Translations under genes and position numbers: made by a program
Assembly (NCBI GenBank): GCA_900545655.1
Contig: UQZY01000007.1
Span: 1-61,955 of the forward strand
From: an uncultured Oscillospiraceae bacterium
GTDB taxonomy: Bacteria; Bacillota; Clostridia; Oscillospirales; Acutalibacteraceae
Direction: 5' to 3'
Length of the DNA stretch: 61,955 nucleotides
In this document: positions 6,906-15,457 of the stretch, in pieces
Layout of the letters: every line of letters starts with the position of its first letter
How positions within the stretch are numbered: the stretch's first letter is position 1
The notes under the pieces: model-generated
Database searches by the model: none
What the model was told of the DNA's origin: nothing
Seen by the model: the letters and a program-made list of their open reading frames with translations, nothing else

Positions 6906-8840
6906 ATGTCAGTAAAAAGGGAAGACTTATCCGTTCCGGTTTATCTTTTTCATCAGGGAAACAATGCGAAGTCATATGAGTTTATGGGTTCACATAGAAT
7001 AGATGAGGACACCGTTGTCTTCAGAGTATGGGCACCGCACGCCGTATCTGTCAGCGTGGTCGGTGATTTTAACGATTGGAACAAAGACAAAAACCCCATG
7101 TACAAGATAAGTGACAGTCTGTGGGAAACCGAAATAACTGATAAGATTGAACCGTATACAAACTACAAATATGCCATAACGGGTCAAAACGGAAGCACAA
7201 TCATGAAAAGCGATCCGTACGGCTACCATATGGAAACCCGTCCGGGCACCGCAACGAAGTTCTACGAGATGAACAGCTACGAATGGAACGACGGCAAATG
7301 GCTGGAAAACCGTGCGGAAAACCGTATCTATGACATGCCCATAAACATATACGAGGTTCATGCCGGATCATGGAAGCACTTTCCGGATGGCAATACCCTT
7401 TCTTACAGAAAGCTTGCGGATGAGCTTATTCCGTATGTTCTCGACATGGGCTACACTCATATCGAATTCATGCCGCTGTCGGAATACCCCTTTGACGGAT
7501 CGTGGGGGTATCAGGTCTGCGGTTACTATGCCGCAACCTCACGCTACGGAACTCCCGACGACCTGCGTTATCTTATAGACAAGTGTCATCAAAACGGAAT
7601 AGGTGTTATTCTCGATTGGGTTCCCGCTCACTTCCCGAAAGATGAATGCGGTCTTTATGAATTTGACGGAGAGCCCTGCTACGAATACGCCGACCCCAGA
7701 AAGGGAGAGCACAAAGCATGGGGAACCAGAGTTTTTGACTTCGGGCGCTGTGAGGTTCAAAGCTTCCTGATTTCAAACGCCATGTTCTGGATTGAGCAGT
7801 ACCATGTAGACGGTATCCGCGTAGATGCGGTTGCCTCCATGCTCTACCTCAATTACGACCGAAAAGACGGTGAATGGATTCCGAACGTTAACGGAGGAGT
7901 GGAAAACCTTGAGGCGGTTGCATTTCTTCAGAAACTGAATGAATCCGTTTTCCGCGACCATGACGACATAATGATGATAGCTGAAGAAAGCACCGCTTGG
8001 CCCATGGTTTCAAAGCCGACGGACATGGGCGGTCTCGGCTTCAATTTCAAATGGAACATGGGTTGGATGAACGACGTTATCCGTTACTTTAACCTTGACG
8101 GACTGAGCAGAAAATACAATCACGACTGCTTAACATTTTCGTTCTTCTATGCTTTTTCGGAAAACTTCATTCTTCCGATTTCACATGATGAGGTCGTTCA
8201 CGGAAAGGGCTCACTCATAAACAAAAACCCCGGAAATCCGGATATACCGGAGGAATACAACAGAAAGTTTGCGGGTCTTCGCTCCATGCTTGCGTATATG
8301 TACACCCATCCGGGAAAGAAGCTACTCTTTATGGGCTCGGAGTTCGGACAGTTTAAAGAATGGGACTACGAAGATGAGCTTGACTGGGCGCTCCTTAAGT
8401 TTGACATGCACAAAAAAACGCAGGAATTTACAAAAGCCCTCAATCGGTTTTACAAGGAAACCCCCGAGCTTTGGCAGATTGACTACAGTTGGGAGGGCTT
8501 TGAATGGATAATCCCGGATGATAACTGCAACTCAGTTCTCGCCTACAAAAGAAAAAGTGATAAGGATGAGCTTTATGTCATTCTTAACTTCACAGAGGTT
8601 AATCGCGAAAATTATCTCCTCGGAGCAGACCCCGGTACCTACGAGGTCGTGTTCAATACCGACATAAAAGAATTCGGCGGTACGGATTTCAGTACAAGCG
8701 GGAAAATTCGTACCGTAAAACAGCCCATGCACAACCACAGCGCGAGTCTTAAACTGAAGCTTGCCGGAAATTCGGCACTTTTCCTTAAGAGGATACAGAA
8801 AAAACAGGTAAAGGAGAATAAATATGCCCCAAAAAAATGA
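6906..8840 (+). CDS. glgB: 1,4-alpha-glucan branching enzyme GlgB
   Basis: It transfers alpha-1,4-glucan segments to make alpha-1,6 branches in glycogen. The 644 residues carry an N-terminal CBM48-type domain (~30-115; FRVWAPHAVSVSVVGDFNDW), a GH13 barrel and a C-terminal beta domain. Catalytic motifs are intact: DGIRVDAV with the nucleophile Asp near 307, IAEEST with the acid Glu near 360, and SHDEVVHGKGS. It is first in a four-gene glycogen operon. Its last 17 bases overlap glgC, so the two are translationally coupled. Length and motifs are normal for the family. Confidence 0.97.
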   Translation: MSVKREDLSVPVYLFHQGNNAKSYEFMGSHRIDEDTVVFRVWAPHAVSVSVVGDFNDWNKDKNPMYKISDSLWETEITDKIEPYTNYKYAITGQNGSTIMKSDPYGYHMETRPGTATKFYEMNSYEWNDGKWLENRAENRIYDMPINIYEVHAGSWKHFPDGNTLSYRKLADELIPYVLDMGYTHIEFMPLSEYPFDGSWGYQVCGYYAATSRYGTPDDLRYLIDKCHQNGIGVILDWVPAHFPKDECGLYEFDGEPCYEYADPRKGEHKAWGTRVFDFGRCEVQSFLISNAMFWIEQYHVDGIRVDAVASMLYLNYDRKDGEWIPNVNGGVENLEAVAFLQKLNESVFRDHDDIMMIAEESTAWPMVSKPTDMGGLGFNFKWNMGWMNDVIRYFNLDGLSRKYNHDCLTFSFFYAFSENFILPISHDEVVHGKGSLINKNPGNPDIPEEYNRKFAGLRSMLAYMYTHPGKKLLFMGSEFGQFKEWDYEDELDWALLKFDMHKKTQEFTKALNRFYKETPELWQIDYSWEGFEWIIPDDNCNSVLAYKRKSDKDELYVILNFTEVNRENYLLGADPGTYEVVFNTDIKEFGGTDFSTSGKIRTVKQPMHNHSASLKLKLAGNSALFLKRIQKKQVKENKYAPKK

Positions 8841-10035
8841 TTGCATTTCCATGTTACTTGCGGGCGGACAGGGAAGCCGTCTGGGAATTCTTACAAAGAG
8901 AATCGCAAAGCCGGCGGTTCCTTTCGGCGGAAAGTACAGAATAATTGACTTCCCTCTTTCAAACTGCGTAAACTCCGGCATTTACACGGTTGGTGTTCTT
9001 ACTCAGTATCAACCCCTTGAGCTCAATGATTATATCGGAAACGGAGAGCCGTGGGATCTTGACAGAAGTAACGGTGGCGTACATATACTGTCTCCCTATC
9101 AGAAAATCGAGGGAACAGAGTGGTACAAGGGTACCGCCAACGCCATTTATCAAAACATAAACTTCATAGACAAATACAATCCCGAATACGTAGCTATACT
9201 TTCCGGAGACCACATCTATAAAATGGATTACTCCGAGATGCTCAGCTACCACAAAGAAAAAAATGCGGCATGCACCATCGCCATGCTCGAGGTTGAATGG
9301 GAGGAGGCATCACGCTTCGGTCTCATGATTGTAAACGAGGACGGAACCATAAAGGAGTTTGAGGAAAAGCCAGAGGTTCCGCACAGCAACAAGGCCTCCA
9401 TGGGAGTTTACATATTTACATGGGAAAAGCTGCGCAAATACCTCATCGAGGATGAGGCAAACAAAGAGTCAAGCAACGACTTCGGAAAAGATGTCATCCC
9501 CGCTATGCACAAAGCGGGAGAAAAGCTGGTCGCTTATCCGTTCAAGGGATACTGGCGTGATGTAGGCACAATAGACAGTCTTTGGATGGCAAACATGGAT
9601 CTTCTCTCTCCCTCCTCGGGAATAGAACTCAACGACCCGACCTGGAAGATATACGCAAGAAGCCCCAGTGCCGCGCCGCAGTATATCTCTAAGGATGCAA
9701 AGGTGGAGAACGCCATGATTTCCGAGGGTTGTGAAATAAACGGTGACGTTGACTTCTCCGTACTGTTCTCAAATGTTACGGTTGAAGAAGGCGCCGTAGT
9801 ACACGACTCCATCATCATGCCGGGCTCGGTCATCAAGAAAGGCGCACGCGTCGAGTATGCCATAGTTGCCGAGGACGCCGTGATAGGAGAAGACGCGGTT
9901 GTCGGAGCACGTCCCGAGGACTACGAAACCGAAAAATGGGGAATCGCCGTCATAGGCGAGGGCGTTAAGATAGGCAATCGTGCAAGGGTTCTCCCGAAAT
10001 CAATGATATCTGAAGACGTAAAGGAGGAAGCATAA
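8824..10035 (+). CDS. glgC: Glucose-1-phosphate adenylyltransferase, catalytic subunit GlgC
   Basis: It makes ADP-glucose from glucose-1-phosphate and ATP, the committed step of bacterial glycogen synthesis. The N-terminal nucleotidyltransferase fold has the signature LAGGQGSRLGILTK and KPAVPFGGKYRIIDFPLSNC; the metal-site motif SGDHIYKMDY and the sugar-phosphate segment FEEKP are present. A left-handed beta-helix follows from about residue 290. An AAGGAG ribosome site sits inside the glgB tail. The stop overlaps the glgD start (TAATG), consistent with a GlgC/GlgD heteromer. Confidence 0.97.
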   Translation: MPQKNDCISMLLAGGQGSRLGILTKRIAKPAVPFGGKYRIIDFPLSNCVNSGIYTVGVLTQYQPLELNDYIGNGEPWDLDRSNGGVHILSPYQKIEGTEWYKGTANAIYQNINFIDKYNPEYVAILSGDHIYKMDYSEMLSYHKEKNAACTIAMLEVEWEEASRFGLMIVNEDGTIKEFEEKPEVPHSNKASMGVYIFTWEKLRKYLIEDEANKESSNDFGKDVIPAMHKAGEKLVAYPFKGYWRDVGTIDSLWMANMDLLSPSSGIELNDPTWKIYARSPSAAPQYISKDAKVENAMISEGCEINGDVDFSVLFSNVTVEEGAVVHDSIIMPGSVIKKGARVEYAIVAEDAVIGEDAVVGARPEDYETEKWGIAVIGEGVKIGNRARVLPKSMISEDVKEEA

Positions 10036-11159
10036 TGAGAGCAAACAATGTACTCGGAATCATACACGCTCAGGCTTACGACTATACGCTTCGTGAACTT
10101 ACAGCTGTACGAACAATGGCATCCGTTCCTTTCGGATGCAGATACAGAATGATAGACTTCCCTCTTTCAAACATGGTAAATGCGGGAATAACACAGGTGG
10201 GAATCATAACGAAAAACAACTTCCAGTCTCTTTCGGACCATGTGGGCTCCGGAAAGCCGTGGGATCTTGCAAGAAAACGCGAGGGTATGTTTATTCTCCC
10301 GCCGTACAACACCTCAAACGCAATCATAGGGCACGAATCACGACTTTCATCCCTCTACAGTATCGCCGACTTTTTACGCAAGGCAAGGCAGGAATACGTT
10401 GTAATGACTGACGCCAACGCCATATACAACTTTGACTTTACCGAGCTTTTCAAATTCCATACGGAAAAAGAAGCGGATGTAACCGTAGTTTATAAAAAAG
10501 GCAAGGTTCCGAAGTGTCCCGACCTTATGACATTCGAGATAGATGAAAACTCAAGAATAACCGAGATTTCAACGGCACAGAATCAGGACTTCGGCGCAGA
10601 GGCAAATTATTCCTTTAATATCCTGATTATGAGGAAATCACTTCTCGAATACTTAGTACGCACAGCTATAGCCCATAACGCAACCTCCTTCGAGAGAGAG
10701 GTCGTTCAGGCGAACCTTCAGAGCCTTAAGGTATACGGGTATGAAGCTCGCGGCTTTGCGGAAATAATCGACAACCTTAAAACATACTACAAAGTAAATA
10801 TGGAGCTGCTTCTCCCCGAAAACAGAAAAATGCTCTTTGACAAGAACAATCAGATAATGACGAAGATATGTGACAATATACCCGCTACATACGGACTTCA
10901 TTCTAACGTATCAAACTCGCTCATTGCCGACGGTTGTACGATAAACGGAACCATAGAGAATTCAATTCTTTTCAGAGACGTATACGTTGAAGAAGGCGCC
11001 GTTATAAAGAATTCAATCATCATGCAGGGTTCGAGAATTCAGAAAAATTCATCTCTCAACTGTGTAATCACGGATAAGAACGCCATCATCACTCCGAATA
11101 AGCAGCTCTCCGGAGATCCGACTTATCCGGTTTACATCAGCAAAAACATCACCGTTTAA
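10035..11159 (+). CDS. glgD: GlgD, regulatory subunit of ADP-glucose pyrophosphorylase
   Basis: It is homologous to GlgC and keeps the PFGCRYRMIDFPLSN segment and the C-terminal beta-helix. The N-terminal nucleotide loop is degenerate: the glycine-rich GGQGSRL of GlgC is replaced by IHAQAYDYTLREL. The GDHIY motif reads TDANAIYNFD. This is the usual GlgD pattern in Firmicutes, where the subunit modulates GlgC rather than catalysing well on its own. It is coupled to glgC by a one-base overlap and followed 20 nt later by glgA. Confidence 0.95.
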   Translation: MRANNVLGIIHAQAYDYTLRELTAVRTMASVPFGCRYRMIDFPLSNMVNAGITQVGIITKNNFQSLSDHVGSGKPWDLARKREGMFILPPYNTSNAIIGHESRLSSLYSIADFLRKARQEYVVMTDANAIYNFDFTELFKFHTEKEADVTVVYKKGKVPKCPDLMTFEIDENSRITEISTAQNQDFGAEANYSFNILIMRKSLLEYLVRTAIAHNATSFEREVVQANLQSLKVYGYEARGFAEIIDNLKTYYKVNMELLLPENRKMLFDKNNQIMTKICDNIPATYGLHSNVSNSLIADGCTINGTIENSILFRDVYVEEGAVIKNSIIMQGSRIQKNSSLNCVITDKNAIITPNKQLSGDPTYPVYISKNITV

Positions 11160-11179
11160 CTACTTTTTTGGAGGGTCTT

Positions 11180-12607
11180 ATGAAAATTTTATTTGCCGCA
11201 AGTGAAGCCACACCTTTTGCGCACAGCGGCGGTCTCGGAGAGGTTGCGGGCGCACTTCCGAAAGCACTTGCCGAAAAAGGAGAGGATGTACGCGTAGTTC
11301 TTCCTCTTTATGAGTGCGTAAAGCCCGAGCTCCGTGAATCCATGAATTTTCTCTGCTATTTTGACGTGCCCGTGGCATGGCGCAGGCAGTATTGCGGAGT
11401 TTTTGAGAGCAAAATCGGAAACGTTATCTATTATCTGATAGATAACGAATATTATTTTAAACGTTCAGGACTTTACGGTTACTATGATGATGCCGAAAGG
11501 TTTACATTTTTTTCAAGGGCGGTGCTGGAAATCATCTCACACATAGATGATTTTAAGCCGGATATCATACATTGTAACGACTGGCAGACGGCTCTTGTCC
11601 CGCTCTACTATAACTCATTTTATGCAAACAGGCCCGGATACGAGGGCATCCGCACCGTATATACAATTCACAACATACAGTATCAGGGTGTCTACGGAAC
11701 CGAGCTTTTGAATGAGGTTATAGGCGTTTCCCCGTCCGATTATTCTCTTCTTGACTATGACGGGCTTGTAAACTTTTCAAAGAGCGCCATCGAATGCTGC
11801 AACAAGGTGACAACAGTTTCACCGTCTTATGCAAATGAAATTCTCGATCCGTGGTACAGCCACGGTCTTGACGGGATACTTCTCAAAAACTCGTGGAAGC
11901 TTACCGGTATTCTCAACGGAATAGACGTTGACAGTTATAATCCGCAGACCGACAAGGCTCTTCCTTACAAATATTCTGCCGCGAGAAAGACCGGCAAAGC
12001 AAAGTGCAAGGAGGCTCTTGAGGAACGCTTCGGCTTTGAGCATAAGCCGGACGTGCCCATCATGTCTCTTATTTCCCGACTTGTTTCGCACAAGGGTCTC
12101 GACCTGATAACAAACATGATAGACGAGCTTCTCTATAACACGGAGGTGAGGTTTATCGTGCTCGGAACGGGAGACTCCGTTTACGAGGACTTTTTCAGAG
12201 GACTTGCGTCACGTCATCCGGACAAGTTCAGACTTGAGCTTGCGTTTGATACCACGCTTTCGAGGCAGATTTATGCAGGCTCCGATATGTTCCTCATGCC
12301 CTCCAAGAGCGAGCCGTGCGGTCTTTCACAGATGATTGCTCTCCGTTACGGAACAATTCCCATCGTCCGTGAAACAGGAGGTCTCAGGGACTCCGTATCC
12401 GATTGCGGTGACGGAAAAGGAAACGGATTTACCTTCAAGACATACAATGCACAGGATATGCATTGGGCGATAAACAGGTGTATCGACCTTTATTACAACG
12501 ACAAGGAAGCATGGAAAAAGCTTGTTTCACGCGCAATGAAATGTGACTTCAGCTGGGCAAGGTCTGCCGACTTGTATATACAGATGTACAAGGAAGCCAT
12601 GTCATAA
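11180..12607 (+). CDS. glgA: Glycogen synthase GlgA (ADP-glucose, GT5)
   Basis: It adds glucose from ADP-glucose to alpha-1,4-glucan ends. The GT5 N-lobe starts MKILFAASEATPF and the C-lobe holds the SKSEPCGLSQMIALRYG motif typical of this family. The usual KTGGL ADP-glucose loop reads HSGGL here, a non-standard first residue. The ATG is chosen because GGAGG lies five bases before it; an in-frame TTG 12 bases upstream would overlap that site. It is last in the glg operon, and the final codons are repeated in the downstream spacer. Confidence 0.96.
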   Translation: MKILFAASEATPFAHSGGLGEVAGALPKALAEKGEDVRVVLPLYECVKPELRESMNFLCYFDVPVAWRRQYCGVFESKIGNVIYYLIDNEYYFKRSGLYGYYDDAERFTFFSRAVLEIISHIDDFKPDIIHCNDWQTALVPLYYNSFYANRPGYEGIRTVYTIHNIQYQGVYGTELLNEVIGVSPSDYSLLDYDGLVNFSKSAIECCNKVTTVSPSYANEILDPWYSHGLDGILLKNSWKLTGILNGIDVDSYNPQTDKALPYKYSAARKTGKAKCKEALEERFGFEHKPDVPIMSLISRLVSHKGLDLITNMIDELLYNTEVRFIVLGTGDSVYEDFFRGLASRHPDKFRLELAFDTTLSRQIYAGSDMFLMPSKSEPCGLSQMIALRYGTIPIVRETGGLRDSVSDCGDGKGNGFTFKTYNAQDMHWAINRCIDLYYNDKEAWKKLVSRAMKCDFSWARSADLYIQMYKEAMS

Positions 12608-12674
12608 AAAAAGCCATGTCATAAAAAAAGCCATGTCATGAAAAGAAGCCATGACATAAAAAAAGCCATGACAT
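12594..12674 (+). repeat. 17-nt tandem repeat running off the end of glgA
   Basis: Five copies of AAGCCATGTCATAAAAA begin at 12594, 12611, 12628, 12646 and 12663, so the period is 17 nt with one 18. The first copy contains the last sense codons and stop of glgA. The last two copies read ATGACAT instead of ATGTCAT. It looks like local tandem duplication of the gene's 3' end. Confidence 0.9.
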
Positions 12675-12716
12675 ACATAAGCCGATATTCCTAAAAACAA
12701 AAAAGAAAAAATAAAA

Positions 12717-12746
12717 GGAGCGTGACAAAATCACGCTCCGTTCTTT
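12717..12746. terminator. Bidirectional terminator
   Basis: A perfect GGAGCGTGA/TCACGCTCC stem has an AAAA loop. On the minus strand it is followed by a long T-rich run, so it mainly ends the XRE gene; on the plus strand a short GTTCTTT tail can end the glg operon. Confidence 0.88.
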
Positions 12747-12752
12747 GACAGT

Positions 12753-13379
12753 CTACAAAAGACTTGCTATACTGACATTTAAATAATCGTTGACCCATGT
12801 TGACACCGTGCGTATACAGTCCGGGACTTTTTCTTTTGTGTGCTTTTTTGCACCGGATTTTACATCGTGCAGCATATTGCTTATCGTGGACCCGAGATAT
12901 GCGGCGGAGTTCATGTTCAGGGGATTGTCACACATCCATGATACAGGCAGTGCGCCGTGCTTTACCCCGGCATACACTACAAAGTAAGTGGCGATTCCGT
13001 ATACGTCTATTATGTACTTAAGAAGCTCATCATCCTTGCTCATTCTCGTGGCGGCGGCTATCGCGGCACGCACAACGGTATCCGTACCCATTTCAAGGTC
13101 CTCGGGGATATCCGAAATCTTCGGATCCTCGTCAAGAGATATCGTGCTGTTGGAATTTCCGAGTAGGAAGTCACAGCTTACACCGTAGTAATTTGCAATT
13201 TTCACAACGAAATCAAGACCGCATTCACGCAGTCCGTTTTCATAGTGAGAGAGCAGGGCCTGGGAAATTCCGAGCTCCTGTGACACCTTTTTCTGACTGA
13301 GCCCCTTGGTTTTTCTAAGCTCGGTTATTTTTTCTGAAAAGATATTTGCCGCACCCTTTGTACCCGATTTTGTCATCAT
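12753..13379 (-). CDS. XRE-family HTH transcriptional regulator
   Basis: An N-terminal helix-turn-helix lies at about residues 15-70 (FSEKITELRKTKGLSQKKVS, then ELGISQALLSHYENG). It is followed by the SCDFLLG end typical of this class and by a helical C-terminal domain of ~130 residues that I do not recognise. The ATG is chosen for an AAGG site eight bases upstream; the frame stays open further but with no ribosome site. It diverges from the histidine phosphatase gene across about 90 nt, so both promoters share that spacer. Targets are unknown. Confidence 0.85.
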   Translation of the reverse strand: MMTKSGTKGAANIFSEKITELRKTKGLSQKKVSQELGISQALLSHYENGLRECGLDFVVKIANYYGVSCDFLLGNSNSTISLDEDPKISDIPEDLEMGTDTVVRAAIAAATRMSKDDELLKYIIDVYGIATYFVVYAGVKHGALPVSWMCDNPLNMNSAAYLGSTISNMLHDVKSGAKKHTKEKVPDCIRTVSTWVNDYLNVSIASLL

Positions 13380-13471
13380 GATCACAACCTTACTTGCGTT
13401 AAATATACAATCTGTAATAAAATTCAGTCTGTTTATTGAAATTATACTAAAAATTATACTCGGAGGCAACT

Positions 13472-14161
13472 ATGAAAACATATAAAATCCACCTCATAAG
13501 ACATGGCCTTACACAGGGAAACCTGGACGGTCAATACGTAGGACACAGGGATATACCGGTCTGCGAGCAGGGTATTTTGAGTCTTCGCCAAATGAAAGAA
13601 GAAATGACATACCCTGACGCGCCGGTCCTCTTTTGCAGTCCGCTGCTGCGCTGCAGGCAAACAGCAAAGGAGTTGTTTCCAGACAAGGAGCCTATCATAC
13701 TAAATGATCTTATCGAGTATAATTTCGGTGAATTTGAGGGTCAGACAGCGGACGAGCTCAAGAATGATGAAATGTTTAAGGAATGGCTCTCCGGAGGACC
13801 GGACGCGGCGCCGCCGTTCGGCGAATCAAACGCTGAATTCGGGGCACGTATAAGCGGAGCATTCGAGAAAATTGTTGAGGGTATGTTTAAAACCGGTGTA
13901 ACGGAAGCTACAATCGTAACTCACGGCGGTGTTATCATGGGGCTTATGAGTCATTTTGCCCTGCCGGAGCTTCCGATGCCCGAATGGCTTTCGCCGAACG
14001 GCTGCGGATACACCGTAAGGATAACTCCGTCCCTTTGGACACACGCAAGAAAAATGGAGGTTGTCGAAGAAATACCGTACGTGGAGGTTCCCGATGATGA
14101 GAGATATGATGACTTCGGAGACCAGATGACAGGCTTCGGATTTGTGGAAATGGAGGACTGA
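13472..14161 (+). CDS. Histidine phosphatase (phosphoglycerate-mutase-like)
   Basis: This is a cytoplasmic phosphoesterase of the histidine-phosphatase superfamily. The phosphohistidine motif LIRHGLTQGN lies at about 8-17, the second Arg/Glu motif FCSPLLRCRQTA near 52, and the second catalytic His in VTHGG near 150. The 229 residues exceed the typical ~200 because of a C-terminal extension rich in acidic residues. The substrate cannot be named; alpha-ribazole phosphatase or a general sugar phosphatase are alternatives. A GGAGG site and a four-base gap link it to the HAD gene, so they are likely co-translated. Confidence 0.85.
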   Translation: MKTYKIHLIRHGLTQGNLDGQYVGHRDIPVCEQGILSLRQMKEEMTYPDAPVLFCSPLLRCRQTAKELFPDKEPIILNDLIEYNFGEFEGQTADELKNDEMFKEWLSGGPDAAPPFGESNAEFGARISGAFEKIVEGMFKTGVTEATIVTHGGVIMGLMSHFALPELPMPEWLSPNGCGYTVRITPSLWTHARKMEVVEEIPYVEVPDDERYDDFGDQMTGFGFVEMED

Positions 14162-14165
14162 TACA

Positions 14166-14816
14166 TTGGCAATAAAAGGCGCAATTTTTGATATGGACGG
14201 AACGCTGCTCGACTCCATGCATGTGTGGATAGATATCGCTCCGCGTTACCTTAAAACAAAGGGAATAACAGTAAGTGAAGAGCAGAGGAAGCTTCTCGGC
14301 ACCATGCTTCTTCATGATATGTCGAATTATTTTATAGACCATTTCGGCTTTACAATGACCGTAGATGAAATAGTAGCCGAAATAGATTCAATGGTAGAGG
14401 ATTCTTATTTCTATGACGTTGAAGTAAAGCCCGGGATTCCCGAACTTTTGCAAGAACTTCGCGAACGAGGCGTTAAGATGTGTGTTGCAACGGCATCGGA
14501 TCGTTATCTTGTAGAGTCCGCGCTAAAGAGAACCGGTATACTGAACTTCTTTGACCGCGTATTCACCTGCGGGGAATACAATGTCGACAAAAAAACTCCG
14601 GATATTTTTGAAATCGCACTTGAGTCTCTCGGAACTCCGAAATCGGAAACCTATGTTTTTGAGGATACATTGACCTCCGTTAAAACTGTAAAGGATGCCG
14701 GCTTCCCGCTCGTTGCGGTAAGGGATAAGTGGTCGGAAAAACACAGGGATCAGATAAAAGCTCTTGCGGATTTTTATGTTGATTCACCGAAGGACATAAA
14801 CATAGACTTACTTTAA
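14166..14816 (+). CDS. HAD-family hydrolase (beta-phosphoglucomutase-like)
   Basis: This is a haloacid-dehalogenase phosphatase or phosphomutase. Motif I is FDMDGTLLDS with the nucleophile Asp near residue 9; motif II is VATASD; a lysine follows in the VDKKTPD segment; and motif III is VFEDTLTSV. A helical cap sits between motifs I and II (~16-80). A TTG start is chosen because GGAGG ends nine bases upstream and it falls just after the upstream stop. Members act on sugar phosphates or nucleotides; the substrate is not determined by sequence. Confidence 0.85.
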   Translation: MAIKGAIFDMDGTLLDSMHVWIDIAPRYLKTKGITVSEEQRKLLGTMLLHDMSNYFIDHFGFTMTVDEIVAEIDSMVEDSYFYDVEVKPGIPELLQELRERGVKMCVATASDRYLVESALKRTGILNFFDRVFTCGEYNVDKKTPDIFEIALESLGTPKSETYVFEDTLTSVKTVKDAGFPLVAVRDKWSEKHRDQIKALADFYVDSPKDINIDLL

Positions 14817-14827
14817 AGCACAAATTA

Positions 14828-14865
14828 AAAAGGTCACCATCTTCTACGATGGTGACCTTTTTATG
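14828..14865. terminator. Bidirectional terminator
   Basis: An AAAAAGGTCACCATC/GATGGTGACCTTTTT stem has a short loop and tracts on both sides. It separates converging transcripts. Confidence 0.9.
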
Positions 14866-14920
14866 TCATCTGATTTTTTTATAAATCAGGCTTTTATAAA
14901 ATAAAGTTCGTCAAATAAAT

Positions 14921-15457
14921 CTACAGTTGTATAAACCACGCGATAAGATACGGCAGACCGTAAGCAAATGCGATGCTTGTTATAAAGGTTACACAATATC
15001 TTTCAAGATAGGCTCCGGCAAACATAACCGCAGCCGGAACAGCCATAAAAATCTTTGAAACGAGCTTTGCGTGTGAATCTTTTCCGTAGAGGTTCTCCCA
15101 CATATTTACCGCATCCTCAATCAAAGGAAAGCAGTTCATCAGAAATGAAAGACCGAAATAAATAAATATGCACGAAAAGATATTTACTTTTCCGAGATAG
15201 AAAAGGTTCATTGACGACGGAAGAATAAAGCAAAGTCCGCAAAAAAGAGTTACGATATGCGGCATAAAGCAGATACCAAAGCTGCCCCTTGCGGGACTCA
15301 GCATATGCTCAACATGTCCACAGAGCTCATTTTTCTGAATATACCTTGAAAATTCAACGGGTACTCCGAACATACGGCAGCTCAAATGCTCCATGAACGC
15401 CTTAAACATGGTTCCGGGTAAAGTCAATATCTTAATAATGAAGTATATCAGCCCCAT
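14921..15457 (-). CDS. Membrane protein of unknown function
   Basis: The 178 residues contain about four hydrophobic segments (near 3-17, 67-85, 92-110 and 130-175). A conserved-looking N-terminal block reads TLPGTMFKAFMEHLSC, then NELCGHVEHML. The paired EHLSC and GHVEH residues could bind a metal, but I cannot tie this to a known enzyme. It overlaps the upstream TPR gene by ten bases and is last in the transcript that begins at the TPP riboswitch. Confidence 0.75.
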   Translation of the reverse strand: MGLIYFIIKILTLPGTMFKAFMEHLSCRMFGVPVEFSRYIQKNELCGHVEHMLSPARGSFGICFMPHIVTLFCGLCFILPSSMNLFYLGKVNIFSCIFIYFGLSFLMNCFPLIEDAVNMWENLYGKDSHAKLVSKIFMAVPAAVMFAGAYLERYCVTFITSIAFAYGLPYLIAWFIQL

